A stretch of 64,000 nt of DNA from Streptomyces griseoflavus (GTDB lineage Bacteria; Actinomycetota; Actinomycetes; Streptomycetales; Streptomycetaceae): positions 62,001 to 126,000 of the forward strand of contig NZ_BMUC01000001.1 in assembly GCF_014649995.1 (NCBI RefSeq), in the 5' to 3' direction. Within the stretch, counting starts at the first letter, position 1. Every line of letters begins with the position of its first letter. The notes beneath the pieces were generated by a model. The model saw only the letters and a list, made by a program, of their open reading frames with translations. It made no database searches and had not been told where the DNA came from. Positions 27,212 to 38,304 of the stretch are shown piece by piece. Made by a program: the position numbers and the translations under genes.

Positions 27212-28747
27212 ATGTCACTCGACTCCATCACGCAAAACATCGACGACGCCGTAAGTGATTTCTTCGACCCTGTCGCGACCACCGTCGGCGACATCGTCTT
27301 CTACACCGTCCCGGTCGGTGACGCGGATCTTCCGCTCATCGTCGCCTGGCTCGTGATCGCCGGCCTGGTCTTCACCGGCTGGTTCGGTCTCGTCCAGGCG
27401 CGCAAACTGAAACTCGCCCTCGACGTCGTCCGCGGCAAGTACGACGAGAAGGACGCGCCCGGCGAGGTCAGCCACTTCCAGGCACTGACGGCCGCGGTCT
27501 CCGGCACCGTCGGCCTCGGCAACATCGCCGGTGTCGCCGTCGCCGTCTCCATCGGCGGCCCGGGAGCCACCTTCTGGATGATCCTGTGCGGCCTGCTCGG
27601 CATGGCCACCAAGTTCGTCGAGGTCACCCTCGGTGTGAAGTACCGCGAGGAGCACGCCGACGGCACCGTCTCCGGTGGCCCCATGCACTACCTGCCCAAG
27701 GGCCTCGCCGAGCGCTTCGGCCGCGCCGGCGCCAGGCTCGGCAAGGTGCTCGCCGTCCTGGCCTCCGCCATGATCCTCTTCTTCGGTCTGTTCGGCGGCA
27801 ACCTCTTCCAGACCAACCAGAGCTACGCGCAGATCTCCTCCACCTTCGGCGGCGAGGACGGCTTCCTGGCCAGCTCCGCCGGTGCCGTGCTCTTCGGTCT
27901 CCTGGTGGCCACCCTGGTCGGGCTCGTGCTGCTCGGCGGCATCCGCTCCATCGCCTCCGTCACCAGCCGCCTGGTCCCCGCCATGGCGATCATGTACGTC
28001 GTGGCCTGCCTGGTCGTCATCCTGACGAACGTCACCGCCGTGCCCGACGCGATCGGCAGCATCTTCCAGGGCGCCTTCGAGGCGGACGGCGTCGCGGGCG
28101 GCATCATCGGCGCCCTGATCGTCGGCTTCCAGCGCGCCGCCTTCTCCAACGAGGCCGGCATCGGCTCCGCGCCCATCGCCCACTCCGCGGTCAAGACCAA
28201 GCACCCCGCCAGCGAGGGCCTGGTCGCCCTCCTGGAGCCCTTCATCGACACGGTCGTCGTCTGCACCATGACCGCGCTGACCATCGTCATCGCCAACCCC
28301 GCCAGCTGGGGCGAGGCCCGCGAGGGCGAGAACATCGGCGGCGTCACCATCACCTCCGACGCCTTCGCCACCGTCCTGCCCTGGTTCCCCCACCTGCTGA
28401 CCGTCGCGGTGCTGCTGTTCGCCTTCTCCACGATCCTCACCTGGGGCTACTACGGCCTCAAGGCCTGGACGTACCTCTTCGGCCGGAGCAAGGCCAGTGA
28501 GATGACGTTCAAGGCGACCTGGAGCGTGTTCGTGATCGCGGGCTCCCTGCTCTCCCTCGACTCGCTGATCAGCCTCGCCGACTCGGCGCTCTTCCTGCTC
28601 GCCGTGTTCAACATCATCGGCCTCTACCTGCTGGCCCCCGTGGTCAAGCGCGAGCTCAACTCCTTCCTGGAGTACACCCGGACCCGCCGGACCGGGTCCG
28701 GCGCCGAGGCCGAGAACGCCGAGGTCAAGGTCACCGACGCGCCCTAG
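27212..28747 (+). CDS. Sodium:alanine/glycine symporter (AGCS family)
   Basis: A 511-residue protein from ATG 27212 with GAGGAAG upstream. AGCS signatures include GTVGLGNIAGVAVAV (residues about 95-109), SGGPMHYLP (about 154-162) and QRAAFSNEAGIGSAPIAHSA (about 307-326, in parts). It imports alanine or glycine with sodium. It stands alone behind a 366-base upstream region and is closed by a perfect hairpin. In this position it interrupts a conserved actinobacterial gene block. Confidence 0.93.
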   Translation: MSLDSITQNIDDAVSDFFDPVATTVGDIVFYTVPVGDADLPLIVAWLVIAGLVFTGWFGLVQARKLKLALDVVRGKYDEKDAPGEVSHFQALTAAVSGTVGLGNIAGVAVAVSIGGPGATFWMILCGLLGMATKFVEVTLGVKYREEHADGTVSGGPMHYLPKGLAERFGRAGARLGKVLAVLASAMILFFGLFGGNLFQTNQSYAQISSTFGGEDGFLASSAGAVLFGLLVATLVGLVLLGGIRSIASVTSRLVPAMAIMYVVACLVVILTNVTAVPDAIGSIFQGAFEADGVAGGIIGALIVGFQRAAFSNEAGIGSAPIAHSAVKTKHPASEGLVALLEPFIDTVVVCTMTALTIVIANPASWGEAREGENIGGVTITSDAFATVLPWFPHLLTVAVLLFAFSTILTWGYYGLKAWTYLFGRSKASEMTFKATWSVFVIAGSLLSLDSLISLADSALFLLAVFNIIGLYLLAPVVKRELNSFLEYTRTRRTGSGAEAENAEVKVTDAP

Positions 28748-28765
28748 CGGCACGGTCCTGACCCG

Positions 28766-28805
28766 AGGGGCCCGTCCGTACCGTCACCGGTGCGGACGGG
28801 CCCCT
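28766..28805 (+). terminator. Terminator of the AGCS symporter gene
   Basis: AGGGGCCCGTCCG at 28766-28778 pairs with CGGACGGGCCCCT at 28793-28805, a 13-bp perfect stem, followed by TCCCCTTG. Confidence 0.85.
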
Positions 28806-28841
28806 TCCCCTTGTCGTTCCACCTGCGACGTGTGCACAGAC

Positions 28842-28982
28842 GTTCGCTCAATGGACTCTCAAATCCGAATAACGATCGCGTCAAACGAGCGGCCGCGTTT
28901 TCGTTCCACGGTCACCTTTCTCCCTATTTTCCTGTGATCCGTGTCTCACCGAACACGGCGAATCGGTCCGGCCGCCGTGGTA
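28842..28982 (+). promoter_or_regulatory. Upstream region of the amino-acid permease, shared with the AGCS gene
   Basis: Within the gap 28748-29166 the same ordered blocks recur: GTTCGCTCA (28842-28850), TCCGAATAACGATCGCGTCA (28864-28883, 18 of 20 identical to the first copy), TGTGATCCG (28933-28941) and CGTGGTA (28976-28982). The spacing between the last two is 43 bases here and 33 before the AGCS gene, a difference of about one helical turn. No gene is seen in the gap. Confidence 0.55.
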
Positions 28983-29166
28983 GACCTGCACAACCGCCCG
29001 GCGAACGCCACCCGAACGTTCGGCCGGGTGCGCCATCGAGCCGGTCACCGCCGGCCAGGCACGAGCGGGCTTGCCGAGTCGGCTCAGCTCCATCAGTCCG
29101 GGGGGACCGAGACCCGATCCGCGGCCGACAGCGGCCCGGGTCGGCATGGAGAAAGGCGCAGCACAC

Positions 29167-30591
29167 ATGGCCTCACCGCAGGTCGACACGGAGTCCGTCC
29201 CCGAGGAGGGGTACGAACGCGGCCTCAACAGCCGCCAGGTCCAGATGATCGCGATCGGCGGCGCCATCGGCGTCGGACTCTTCCTGGGAGCCGGGGCGAA
29301 CATCGCCAAGGCCGGCCCCAGCCTGATCGTCATGTACGCCCTCGCGGGCGTGATCATCTTCTTCATCATGCGGGCCCTCGGAGAGCTCCTGCTCTACCGC
29401 CCCGTCTCCGGCTCCTTCGCCGAGTACTCCCGCGAGTTCCTCGGCCCGTTCTTCGGCTACTTCACCGGCTGGACGTACTGGCTGATGTGGGTGGTCACCG
29501 GCATGGCCGAGCTGACCGCCGCCGCCATCTACATCAACTACTGGTTCCCGGCGATCCCGCAGTGGACGTCCGCGCTGGTCTTCCTGATCATCCTGTTCGG
29601 CGCCAACCTCATCTCGGTGAAGCTTTTCGGCGAGATCGAGTTCTGGTTCTCGATGGTCAAGGTCACCGCGATCATCGGCATGATCGTGATCGGCCTCGGT
29701 GTCCTCACCCTCGGCTTCAGCCAGGCCGGTGACACCGCCGCCGTCTCCAACCTCTGGGCCTTCGACGGCTTCTTCCCCAAGGGCATCGGCTCCTCCCTGA
29801 TGACCCTCCAGGGCGTCATGTTCGCCTACCTCGCCGTCGAGCTCGTCGGTGTCACCGCCGGCGAGTCCGAGAACCCCGAGAAGACCCTCCCCAAGGCGAT
29901 CAACACCCTGCCCTGGCGCATCGCCCTCTTCTACGTCGGCGCCCTCACCGTCATCCTGTGCGTGGTCAAGTGGACCGAGTTCTCCGCCGACGCCAGCCCT
30001 TTCGTGAAGGCGTTCGCCGTCATCGGCATCCCCGCCGGCGCCGGCATCGTCAACTTCGTCGTGCTCACCGCCGCCCTGTCCTCCTGCAACTCCGGCATGT
30101 ACTCCACCGGACGCATGCTGCGCAACCTCGCCGACAACGGCGAGGCCCCGCGGCGCTTCAGCCGGCTGTCCTCCCGCAAGACCCCGGCGCTCGGCATCGT
30201 CACCTCCGTGGTCTTCATGGGCATCGGCGTCGTCCTGAACTACGTCGTCCCGGAGAAGGCCTTCGGCTACGTCACCTCCATCGCCACCGCCGCCGGCATC
30301 TGGACCTGGCTGATGATCCTGATCAGCCACGTCCTCTACCGCCGCAAGGTCGTCGCGGGCCGGCTGCCCGCCTCCTCCTTCCCGGCACCCGGCGGCTCGG
30401 TCTGCTCCTACATCGCGATCGCGTTCCTGCTGTTCGTCACCGTGCTGATCGCGATCGACGCCGACGCCCGGATCTGCCTGTACGTGATGGCCGGCTGGGC
30501 CATCGCCCTCGGCACCGGCTGGGCGGTCCTCAAGAGCCGCAACCCGCAGGTCACCCGGCGCGACGAGAGCCACTTCGAGAAGGTGGGCTGA
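29167..30591 (+). CDS. Amino-acid permease (APC superfamily, AAT type)
   Basis: A 474-residue protein. ATG 29167 has GAGAAAGG about ten bases upstream; ATG 29146 is in frame but covers that site. It has about twelve helices, with GGAIGVGLFLGAGANI (residues about 29-44) as the substrate-binding broken helix and GELLLYRPVSGSFAEYSREF (about 74-93) as the family motif. It resembles GABA/aromatic/Asn permeases of the AAT family. Specificity cannot be fixed. It is likely co-regulated with the preceding AGCS symporter. Confidence 0.9.
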   Translation: MASPQVDTESVPEEGYERGLNSRQVQMIAIGGAIGVGLFLGAGANIAKAGPSLIVMYALAGVIIFFIMRALGELLLYRPVSGSFAEYSREFLGPFFGYFTGWTYWLMWVVTGMAELTAAAIYINYWFPAIPQWTSALVFLIILFGANLISVKLFGEIEFWFSMVKVTAIIGMIVIGLGVLTLGFSQAGDTAAVSNLWAFDGFFPKGIGSSLMTLQGVMFAYLAVELVGVTAGESENPEKTLPKAINTLPWRIALFYVGALTVILCVVKWTEFSADASPFVKAFAVIGIPAGAGIVNFVVLTAALSSCNSGMYSTGRMLRNLADNGEAPRRFSRLSSRKTPALGIVTSVVFMGIGVVLNYVVPEKAFGYVTSIATAAGIWTWLMILISHVLYRRKVVAGRLPASSFPAPGGSVCSYIAIAFLLFVTVLIAIDADARICLYVMAGWAIALGTGWAVLKSRNPQVTRRDESHFEKVG

Positions 30592-30666
30592 CCCCCACCC
30601 GGGACGCCGGCCGCGGGGAGCACTCGTGGGCCTCCCGCGGCCATCCGCTCAAGGCGTCCGGCATGC

Positions 30667-30703
30667 GGGCCGTTCCGTACCACCCCTCGGTACGGAACGG
30701 CCC
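30667..30703 (+). terminator. Terminator of the amino-acid permease gene
   Basis: GGGCCGTTCCGTACC (30667-30681) pairs perfectly with GGTACGGAACGGCCC (30689-30703), leaving a 7-base loop. Confidence 0.85.
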
Positions 30704-30721
30704 GTTGCCTATCCTGGGCCC

Positions 30722-31144
30722 ATGCTGACCATCACCCAGGCGCTGTACGACCAGATCGTGGCCCACGCCCGCGAGGACCACCCCGACGAGGCGTGCGGCG
30801 TGGTGGCGGGCCCGGTGGGCGCCGGCCGCCCCGAGCGCTTCATCCCCATGCTGAACGCCGCCCGCTCGCCCACGTTCTACGAGTTCGACTCCCAGGACCT
30901 GCTGAAGCTGTACCGGGAGATGGACGACCGCGACGAGGAACCCGTGGTCATCTACCACTCCCACACCGCGACCGAGGCCTACCCCTCCCGCACCGACGTC
31001 ACCTACGCCAACGAGCCCGGCGCCCACTACGTCCTGGTCTCCACCGCCGACACCGACGACGCCGGCGAGTTCCAGTTCCGCTCGTTCCGCATCGTCGAGG
31101 GCGAGATCACCGAGGAGGAGGTCAAGGTCGTCGAGGCCTACTGA
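30722..31144 (+). CDS. mec: JAMM/M67-family metalloprotease, CysO-cysteine peptidase type
   Basis: A 140-residue protein from ATG 30722. The JAMM zinc motif is complete: Glu23, then His79-x-His81, seven residues, Ser89-x2-Asp92. In M. tuberculosis the orthologous Mec releases cysteine from the CysO-cysteine adduct in the CysM pathway (established knowledge). The downstream order leader peptide, cysO, cysM supports the same role. Because this CysO carries residues after its Gly-Gly, this enzyme may also trim that tail (inference). Confidence 0.9.
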   Translation: MLTITQALYDQIVAHAREDHPDEACGVVAGPVGAGRPERFIPMLNAARSPTFYEFDSQDLLKLYREMDDRDEEPVVIYHSHTATEAYPSRTDVTYANEPGAHYVLVSTADTDDAGEFQFRSFRIVEGEITEEEVKVVEAY

Positions 31145-31263
31145 CCGCCGCCCGGCCCGGTCCCGCGGCGCGAACCCCGGCCCGTCCCGTATCGCGGAAG
31201 CGAGGTGTCCGTACAGTGAGATCACACTCCGGAAGCCCGTCCGGGAATCGATACGATGACCCC

Positions 31264-31359
31264 ATGGTTCTTCTCGATGTGAGCGACACAGCGCCGGGCA
31301 CCCTGCTCGTGGCGCGGCTGCACATCGATCTGTGCCGGCTGAACAGCGCCATCTGTTGA
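31264..31359 (+). CDS. Cysteine-codon leader peptide upstream of cysO-cysM
   Basis: A 31-residue peptide from ATG 31264. Its C-terminal third reads LHIDLCRLNSAIC, with two Cys codons, the last directly before the TGA. Short leader peptides with this LHxDLCR...SAxC pattern occur before sulfur genes in streptomycetes, and Cys-codon leader ORFs control translation by cysteine supply in mycobacteria. Ribosome stalling at the Cys codons probably adjusts cysO-cysM expression. The start is 103 bases before the leader stop-to-cysO gap ends at 31463. Confidence 0.72.
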   Translation: MVLLDVSDTAPGTLLVARLHIDLCRLNSAIC

Positions 31360-31462
31360 CCCCCGCTGCCGCCGTACGGCCGAGAGCCGCGGCGGGCTTC
31401 CGCGTGCCGCCGCGCGCCCTTCCCGAACCCACGACAGACACATCCGACAGGAGCCCTCAGCC

Positions 31463-31795
31463 ATGGCCATCGAGGTCCGCATCCCGACCATCCTCCGCCA
31501 GTACACCGACGGACAGAAGGCGGTGGAAGGCACCGGGAGCACCATCGCCGAGCTCTTCACCGACCTCGAGACCCGGCACACGGGCATCCACGCCCGCATC
31601 GTCGACGGCGAGCAGCTGCGCCGCTTCGTGAACGTCTACCTCAACGACGAGGACGTCCGCTTCCTCGACGGCATCAACACCAAGCTGTCCGACGGCGACA
31701 GCGTGACGATCCTGCCGGCCGTGGCAGGAGGTTCTGCCGCGGCGAAGCCGCGTCCGGTCGGGGTGGCGGCCGGGCGACGGGCGGGAATGGCCTGA
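31463..31795 (+). CDS. cysO: CysO-type sulfur-carrier protein (MoaD/ThiS family) with a C-terminal tail
   Basis: A 110-residue protein from ATG 31463. The ubiquitin-like fold is clear (IEVRIPTILRQYTDG near the start, FVNVYLNDEDVRFLDG at residues 55-70, GDSVTILPAVAGG at 78-90). In mycobacterial CysO the Gly-Gly is the C-terminus and is thiocarboxylated. Here twenty further residues (91-110, basic and Ala/Arg-rich) follow Gly89-Gly90. The tail must be removed for thiocarboxylation, perhaps by the JAMM protease encoded upstream. It lies six bases before cysM, which is probably coupled. Confidence 0.88.
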   Translation: MAIEVRIPTILRQYTDGQKAVEGTGSTIAELFTDLETRHTGIHARIVDGEQLRRFVNVYLNDEDVRFLDGINTKLSDGDSVTILPAVAGGSAAAKPRPVGVAAGRRAGMA

Positions 31796-31798
31796 TAG

Positions 31799-32752
<954 letters not shown>

Positions 32753-32783
32753 CACCGCGGCGGTGTCACCACACGGCGTCACC

Positions 32784-32813
32784 AGGGGCCGGAGACCCTC
32801 GTCTCCGGCCCCT
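32784..32813. terminator. Terminator after cysM
   Basis: AGGGGCCGGAGAC and GTCTCCGGCCCCT form a perfect 13-bp stem with a CCTC loop. It also covers the stop of the small convergent gene at 32813-32983, so it could act both ways. Confidence 0.85.
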
Positions 32814-32983
32814 CACGCGTCCCCGGAACCGTGATCCGGCCCGCCGCCGTCCCGGGACCCGCCGCGCCTCCCGGGCGCGCGCCGCCGCCGGGTCCGGTGC
32901 CCCCGCCCCCACCCGTCGACGAGCGACGTGACGAACGCGAGCAGCACCACCGCGACGAGCGCGAGCCACCAGGCCGTGTCCAT
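32813..32983 (-). CDS. Small single-helix membrane protein
   Basis: A 56-residue candidate from ATG 32983. One hydrophobic helix (WWLALVAVVLLAFVTSLV, residues 5-22) is followed by a strongly basic, Gly-rich tail. Ribosome-site support is weak. It is convergent with cysM and divergent from the metallo-hydrolase gene. A real small protein is plausible, but no family is recognised. Confidence 0.45.
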   Translation of the reverse strand: MDTAWWLALVAVVLLAFVTSLVDGWGRGHRTRRRRAPGRRGGSRDGGGPDHGSGDA

Positions 32984-33185
32984 GCCCAGACCGTACCGGC
33001 GCCGACCACCCCCACGCGTCTTTCCCGTCACCGGCATGTACGGCTTCCAGCCGAACCGGTGACAGCACAGGTGAGTTCGCCCACAACAGCCCCTGGTGGA
33101 GGAGCGACCGAAGGTTTCGCGCCTTACGCTCGACAAACCGCACGACCCCCGTCTCTCCACACCCGCCAGCGGAGGTTTCTGCTTC

Positions 33186-33938
33186 ATGAAGCTCACCGTC
33201 GTCGGCTGCTCGGGGTCGTTCCCGTCCGCGGAATCGGCCTGCTCGAGCTACCTCGTCGAGGCCGACGGCTTCCGGCTGCTCCTCGACATGGGCAACGGTG
33301 CCCTGGGCGAGCTGCAGCGCCACTGCGGTCTCTACGACCTCGACGCGATCTTCCTCAGCCACCTGCACGCCGACCACTGCATCGACATGTGCGGCTACTT
33401 CGTCGCGCGCTACTACCGGCACGACGGCGGCCGCTGCGAGCCCATCCCGGTCTACGGACCCGAGGGCACCGAACACCGGCTGACCATCGCCTACGCCGAC
33501 ACCCCCTCGGCCTCCTCCATGAGCGAGGTCTTCGACTTCCACACGGTCAAGCCGTCCACCTTCGAGATCGGCCCGTTCCTCGTCCACACCGAACGCGTCG
33601 CGCACCCCGTCGAGGCGTACGGCATCCGCATCGAGCACGGCGGGAAGACGCTGACCTACTCCGGTGACACGGGCGTGACCCCCGCCCTCGACGACCTCGC
33701 CCGCGACGCCGACCTCTTCCTGTGCGAGGCCGCCTTCACGTACGGCAAGGAGGACATCCCGGACCTGCACCTCAACGGCCGGGAGGCGGGGGAGACGGCG
33801 GCCCGCGCGGGCGCCCGCCGCCTGATCCTCACCCACATCGCCCCGTGGACCGACCCGCAGATCAACCTCACCGACGCCCGCGCCGTGTACGACGGACCGG
33901 TGGGCCTGGCGTCGCGCGGAGCCACCTACGTGATCTGA
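33186..33938 (+). CDS. Metallo-beta-lactamase-fold hydrolase, Rv1339-like phosphodiesterase
   Basis: A 250-residue protein from ATG 33186 with GGAGG eleven bases upstream. The metal motif is HLHADH (59-64), and GDTG and a late HIAPW supply further ligands. By its position between cysM and rph and by its N-terminus (VVGCSGSFPSAESACSSYLV, in parts) it corresponds to mycobacterial Rv1339, for which cAMP phosphodiesterase activity has been reported. That function is inferred for this protein. Confidence 0.82.
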   Translation: MKLTVVGCSGSFPSAESACSSYLVEADGFRLLLDMGNGALGELQRHCGLYDLDAIFLSHLHADHCIDMCGYFVARYYRHDGGRCEPIPVYGPEGTEHRLTIAYADTPSASSMSEVFDFHTVKPSTFEIGPFLVHTERVAHPVEAYGIRIEHGGKTLTYSGDTGVTPALDDLARDADLFLCEAAFTYGKEDIPDLHLNGREAGETAARAGARRLILTHIAPWTDPQINLTDARAVYDGPVGLASRGATYVI

Positions 33939-33984
33939 AGCAGGACGCCGGCGGACGGCACACGGGACGCCCGCGGACAGCACG

Positions 33985-34011
33985 AAGGCCCGGCCGGATC
34001 GGCCGGGCCTT
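33985..34011. terminator. Bidirectional terminator between the metallo-hydrolase and nagE2
   Basis: AAGGCCCGGCC and GGCCGGGCCTT form a perfect 11-bp stem around GGATC between two convergent genes. Confidence 0.85.
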
Positions 34012-34039
34012 CGCGCGCGTCAGCGGGCGGGGGCGGGGG

Positions 34040-35302
<1,263 letters not shown>

Positions 35303-35387
35303 CGTGTTCCTCCTGTGGGCAAGGCGCCGCCAGGGGACCACATGAGGACGGCGGCGTCCCGAACGCGCGGCGGGAAGCCCGCGCGCA

Positions 35388-35416
35388 AGGTCTACACCAC
35401 CAAGTGGTGTAGACCT
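35388..35416 (-). promoter_or_regulatory. Extended DasR operator (dre) upstream of nagE2
   Basis: AGGTCTACACCAC and GTGGTGTAGACCT form a perfect 13-bp-arm palindrome around CAA. Each arm contains a near-complete dre core (AGGTCTACACCA and TGGTGTAGACCT), so two DasR dimers could bind side by side. DasR repression relieved by glucosamine 6-phosphate is established for these genes in S. coelicolor. Confidence 0.85.
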
Positions 35417-35524
35417 TTTGTAGCACGATGAAGGCCCCGTAAGGAACCCGCGATTCCGCCACCACCGGGCTACGCACCGTGCCCGCCGCCGACCCGGAGC
35501 CGACCGTTCACAGGCGCACCGAAA

Positions 35525-35552
35525 AGCCCCCGGACCACAGGATCCGAGGGCT
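35525..35552 (-). terminator. Probable terminator behind nagE1
   Basis: AGCCCCCGGA and TCCGAGGGCT pair with one mismatch around an 8-base loop between the nagE1 stop and the nagE2 promoter; an AAAA run on the plus side gives a T tract on the minus strand. Confidence 0.6.
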
Positions 35553-35578
35553 CGAACAGCCACCTCCACCCCAAGAGC

Positions 35579-36892
35579 TCACGCCTTCGTCGTGTCCTCC
35601 ACCTCCTCCTCCGCCTCCCGCCCCGGAGTCTTCAGATCGAACCGCGTGATCGCGAACCGGAAGATCACGTAATACACCACCGCGAAGCACAGACCGATCG
35701 GAACGATCGCCCACGGCCTCGTCGCCAGATTCCAGTTGATGACGTAGTCGATCAGCCCCGCCGAGAAACTGAACCCGTCGTGCACCCCCAGCCCCCACGT
35801 CACCGCCATCGACACACCCGTCAGCACCGCGTGCACCACGTACAGCAACGGCGCCACGAACAGGAACGAATACTCCAGCGGCTCCGTGATCCCCGTGACG
35901 AACGACGTCAGCGCCACCGACAGCATCAGCCCGCCGACCTCCTTGCGCCGCGCCGGCCTCGCACAGTGCGTGATCGCCAGCGCCGCCGCCGGCAACGCGA
36001 ACATCATGATCGGGAAGAAACCCGACGTGAACTGCCCCGCGTCCGGATCACCCGCCAGGAACATGTTGATGTCACCGTGCACCACCGACCCGTCCGGCTT
36101 CGTGTACGAACCGAACTGGAACCAGATCGGCACGTTCAGGAACTGGTGCAGCCCCACCACCAGCAACGCCCGGTTCGCCACACCGAACACACCCGCGCCC
36201 CACGCGTCCAGACCGTCCATCCAGTCACTGAAACTCTCCAGCGCGTCACCGATCGGCGGCCACACCCACAGACACAACGCCGCGAACACGATCGCCGCGA
36301 ACGCCATGATGATCGGCACCAGACGCCGCCCGTTGAAGAAACCCAGCCAGTCCACCAGCCTCGTACGGTGGAACCGCTGCCACAGGAACGCCGCCATCAG
36401 CCCGATCACGATGCCGCCGAACACCCCCGGATTCTGGAACGTGAACGCCGTCACCGTCCCCGACCCGTCGGTCACCCGGCACCCCACCTGCGGCACCGCC
36501 ACCGAACCCTCCGGACAGTCCTCGGGGAACTGACGCAGCACATTGAAGTAGACGAGGAACCCCGCCACCGCCGCCAGCGCCGTCGACCCGTCCGACTTCC
36601 TCGCCATCCCGATGGCCACACCCACACAGAACAACAGCGGCAGCCCCAGCGAACCGTCCAGCAGGGCACCCCCCGCCCCCACCATCACCTTCGAGACGTC
36701 CGTCCACCCCAGACCGTCGTCCCCGAACACATCCGGCTGCCCCAGCCGGTTCAGGATGCCCGCCGCCGGCAGCACCGCGATCGGCAACTGCAGACTCCGC
36801 CCCATCTTCTGCAGACCCAGGAACAACCGGCTCCACCGCTCCCGCGCCGGACCCGCCGTAGGCTCGGCACCGGCGGAACTGTCGGCACTCAT
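35579..36892 (-). CDS. nagE1: PTS EIIC component NagE1
   Basis: A 437-residue membrane protein from ATG 36892 with AAGGGGG upstream. It is a clear paralogue of NagE2: LQLPIAVLPAAGILNRLG near residue 36, FFNGRRLVPIIMAFAA near 195 and GITEPLEYSFLFVAPLLY near 330 (in parts). A distinct Cys-containing loop (FPEDCPEGSVAVPQVGC, residues about 122-138) is absent from NagE2. It is divergent from nagF across a single dre site. In S. coelicolor the corresponding gene plays a minor role in GlcNAc uptake. Confidence 0.87.
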   Translation of the reverse strand: MSADSSAGAEPTAGPARERWSRLFLGLQKMGRSLQLPIAVLPAAGILNRLGQPDVFGDDGLGWTDVSKVMVGAGGALLDGSLGLPLLFCVGVAIGMARKSDGSTALAAVAGFLVYFNVLRQFPEDCPEGSVAVPQVGCRVTDGSGTVTAFTFQNPGVFGGIVIGLMAAFLWQRFHRTRLVDWLGFFNGRRLVPIIMAFAAIVFAALCLWVWPPIGDALESFSDWMDGLDAWGAGVFGVANRALLVVGLHQFLNVPIWFQFGSYTKPDGSVVHGDINMFLAGDPDAGQFTSGFFPIMMFALPAAALAITHCARPARRKEVGGLMLSVALTSFVTGITEPLEYSFLFVAPLLYVVHAVLTGVSMAVTWGLGVHDGFSFSAGLIDYVINWNLATRPWAIVPIGLCFAVVYYVIFRFAITRFDLKTPGREAEEEVEDTTKA

Positions 36893-36946
36893 CCGGCCCC
36901 CTTCGCTGGAACACGGCCACGACGGGTTTGTCGACAGTCCGCCCGG

Positions 36947-36958
36947 TGGTGTAGACCA
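36947..36958. promoter_or_regulatory. DasR operator (dre) between nagE1 and nagF
   Basis: TGGTGTAGACCA, within GTGGTGTAGACCAGT, matches the dre consensus (core TGGTCTAGACCA) with one changed base. It sits 55 bases upstream of nagE1 and 122 bases upstream of nagF and so could control both. Confidence 0.85.
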
Positions 36959-37079
36959 GTGGGCGGGGGCGGACCCGCCGTCGTGACGCCATCATTCGGC
37001 ACCCACGACAAGGCCGCTCGCAAAGCTGGGCCAACTGTGGGTTACTGCGACAAAGCGGTTCGCATCAGGGAGAACGAAC

Positions 37080-37313
37080 ATGGCCACCAAGGCTGAGAAG
37101 ATCGTCGCCGGACTCGGCGGCATCGACAACATCGACGAGATCGAAGGCTGCATCACCCGCCTCCGCACCGAAGTCGTGGACCCCGCCAAGGTCGACGAAG
37201 CCGCCCTCAAGGCCGCCGGCGCCCACGGCGTCGTCAAGATGGGCACCGCCATCCAGGTCGTCATCGGCACCGACGCCGACCCCATCGCCGCCGAAATCGA
37301 AGACATGATGTGA
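37080..37313 (+). CDS. nagF: PTS N-acetylglucosamine EIIB component NagF
   Basis: A 77-residue soluble protein from ATG 37080 with GGGAGAA upstream. Cys24 in [11 protein letters not shown] is the phosphorylated residue of glucose-type EIIB domains. It passes phosphate from EIIA (Crr) to GlcNAc taken up by NagE2 or NagE1. It is a stand-alone EIIB, matching the EIIC-only permeases next door. Confidence 0.93.
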   Translation: MATKAEKIVAGLGGIDNIDEIEGCITRLRTEVVDPAKVDEAALKAAGAHGVVKMGTAIQVVIGTDADPIAAEIEDMM

Positions 37314-37364
37314 ACCACCGCACCTGAACCACCGCACCCGAACCACGGCCAAAGCCACACCTTC

Positions 37365-37395
37365 AGGGCCCCTCCCCACCGCGGAAGGGGCCCCT
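37365..37395 (+). terminator. Terminator after nagF
   Basis: AGGGCCCCT pairs with AGGGGCCCCT across a 12-base loop, about 50 bases beyond the nagF stop and 27 bases before rph. Confidence 0.65.
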
Positions 37396-37422
37396 CCGCC
37401 GTCTACGGCTAGGCTCGGCGCC

Positions 37423-38160
<738 letters not shown>

Positions 38161-38304
38161 AAGGCAGACCAAGGACAGTGGCCGACGCGGAGCAACCGCG
38201 CCGGCCACCCCCGCGTCTGACCCCATACGGGAGCCCGGCCCCACCGGCCGCCACCCCGCCGACGCACCCGGGCCCCACCGGCCCGACGAGGGAGGGACCG
38301 ATCC

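Noticed and set aside
26846-29166. A ydaO-type (c-di-AMP) riboswitch in either transporter leader
   Set aside because: No characteristic ydaO core sequence could be recognised in either leader.
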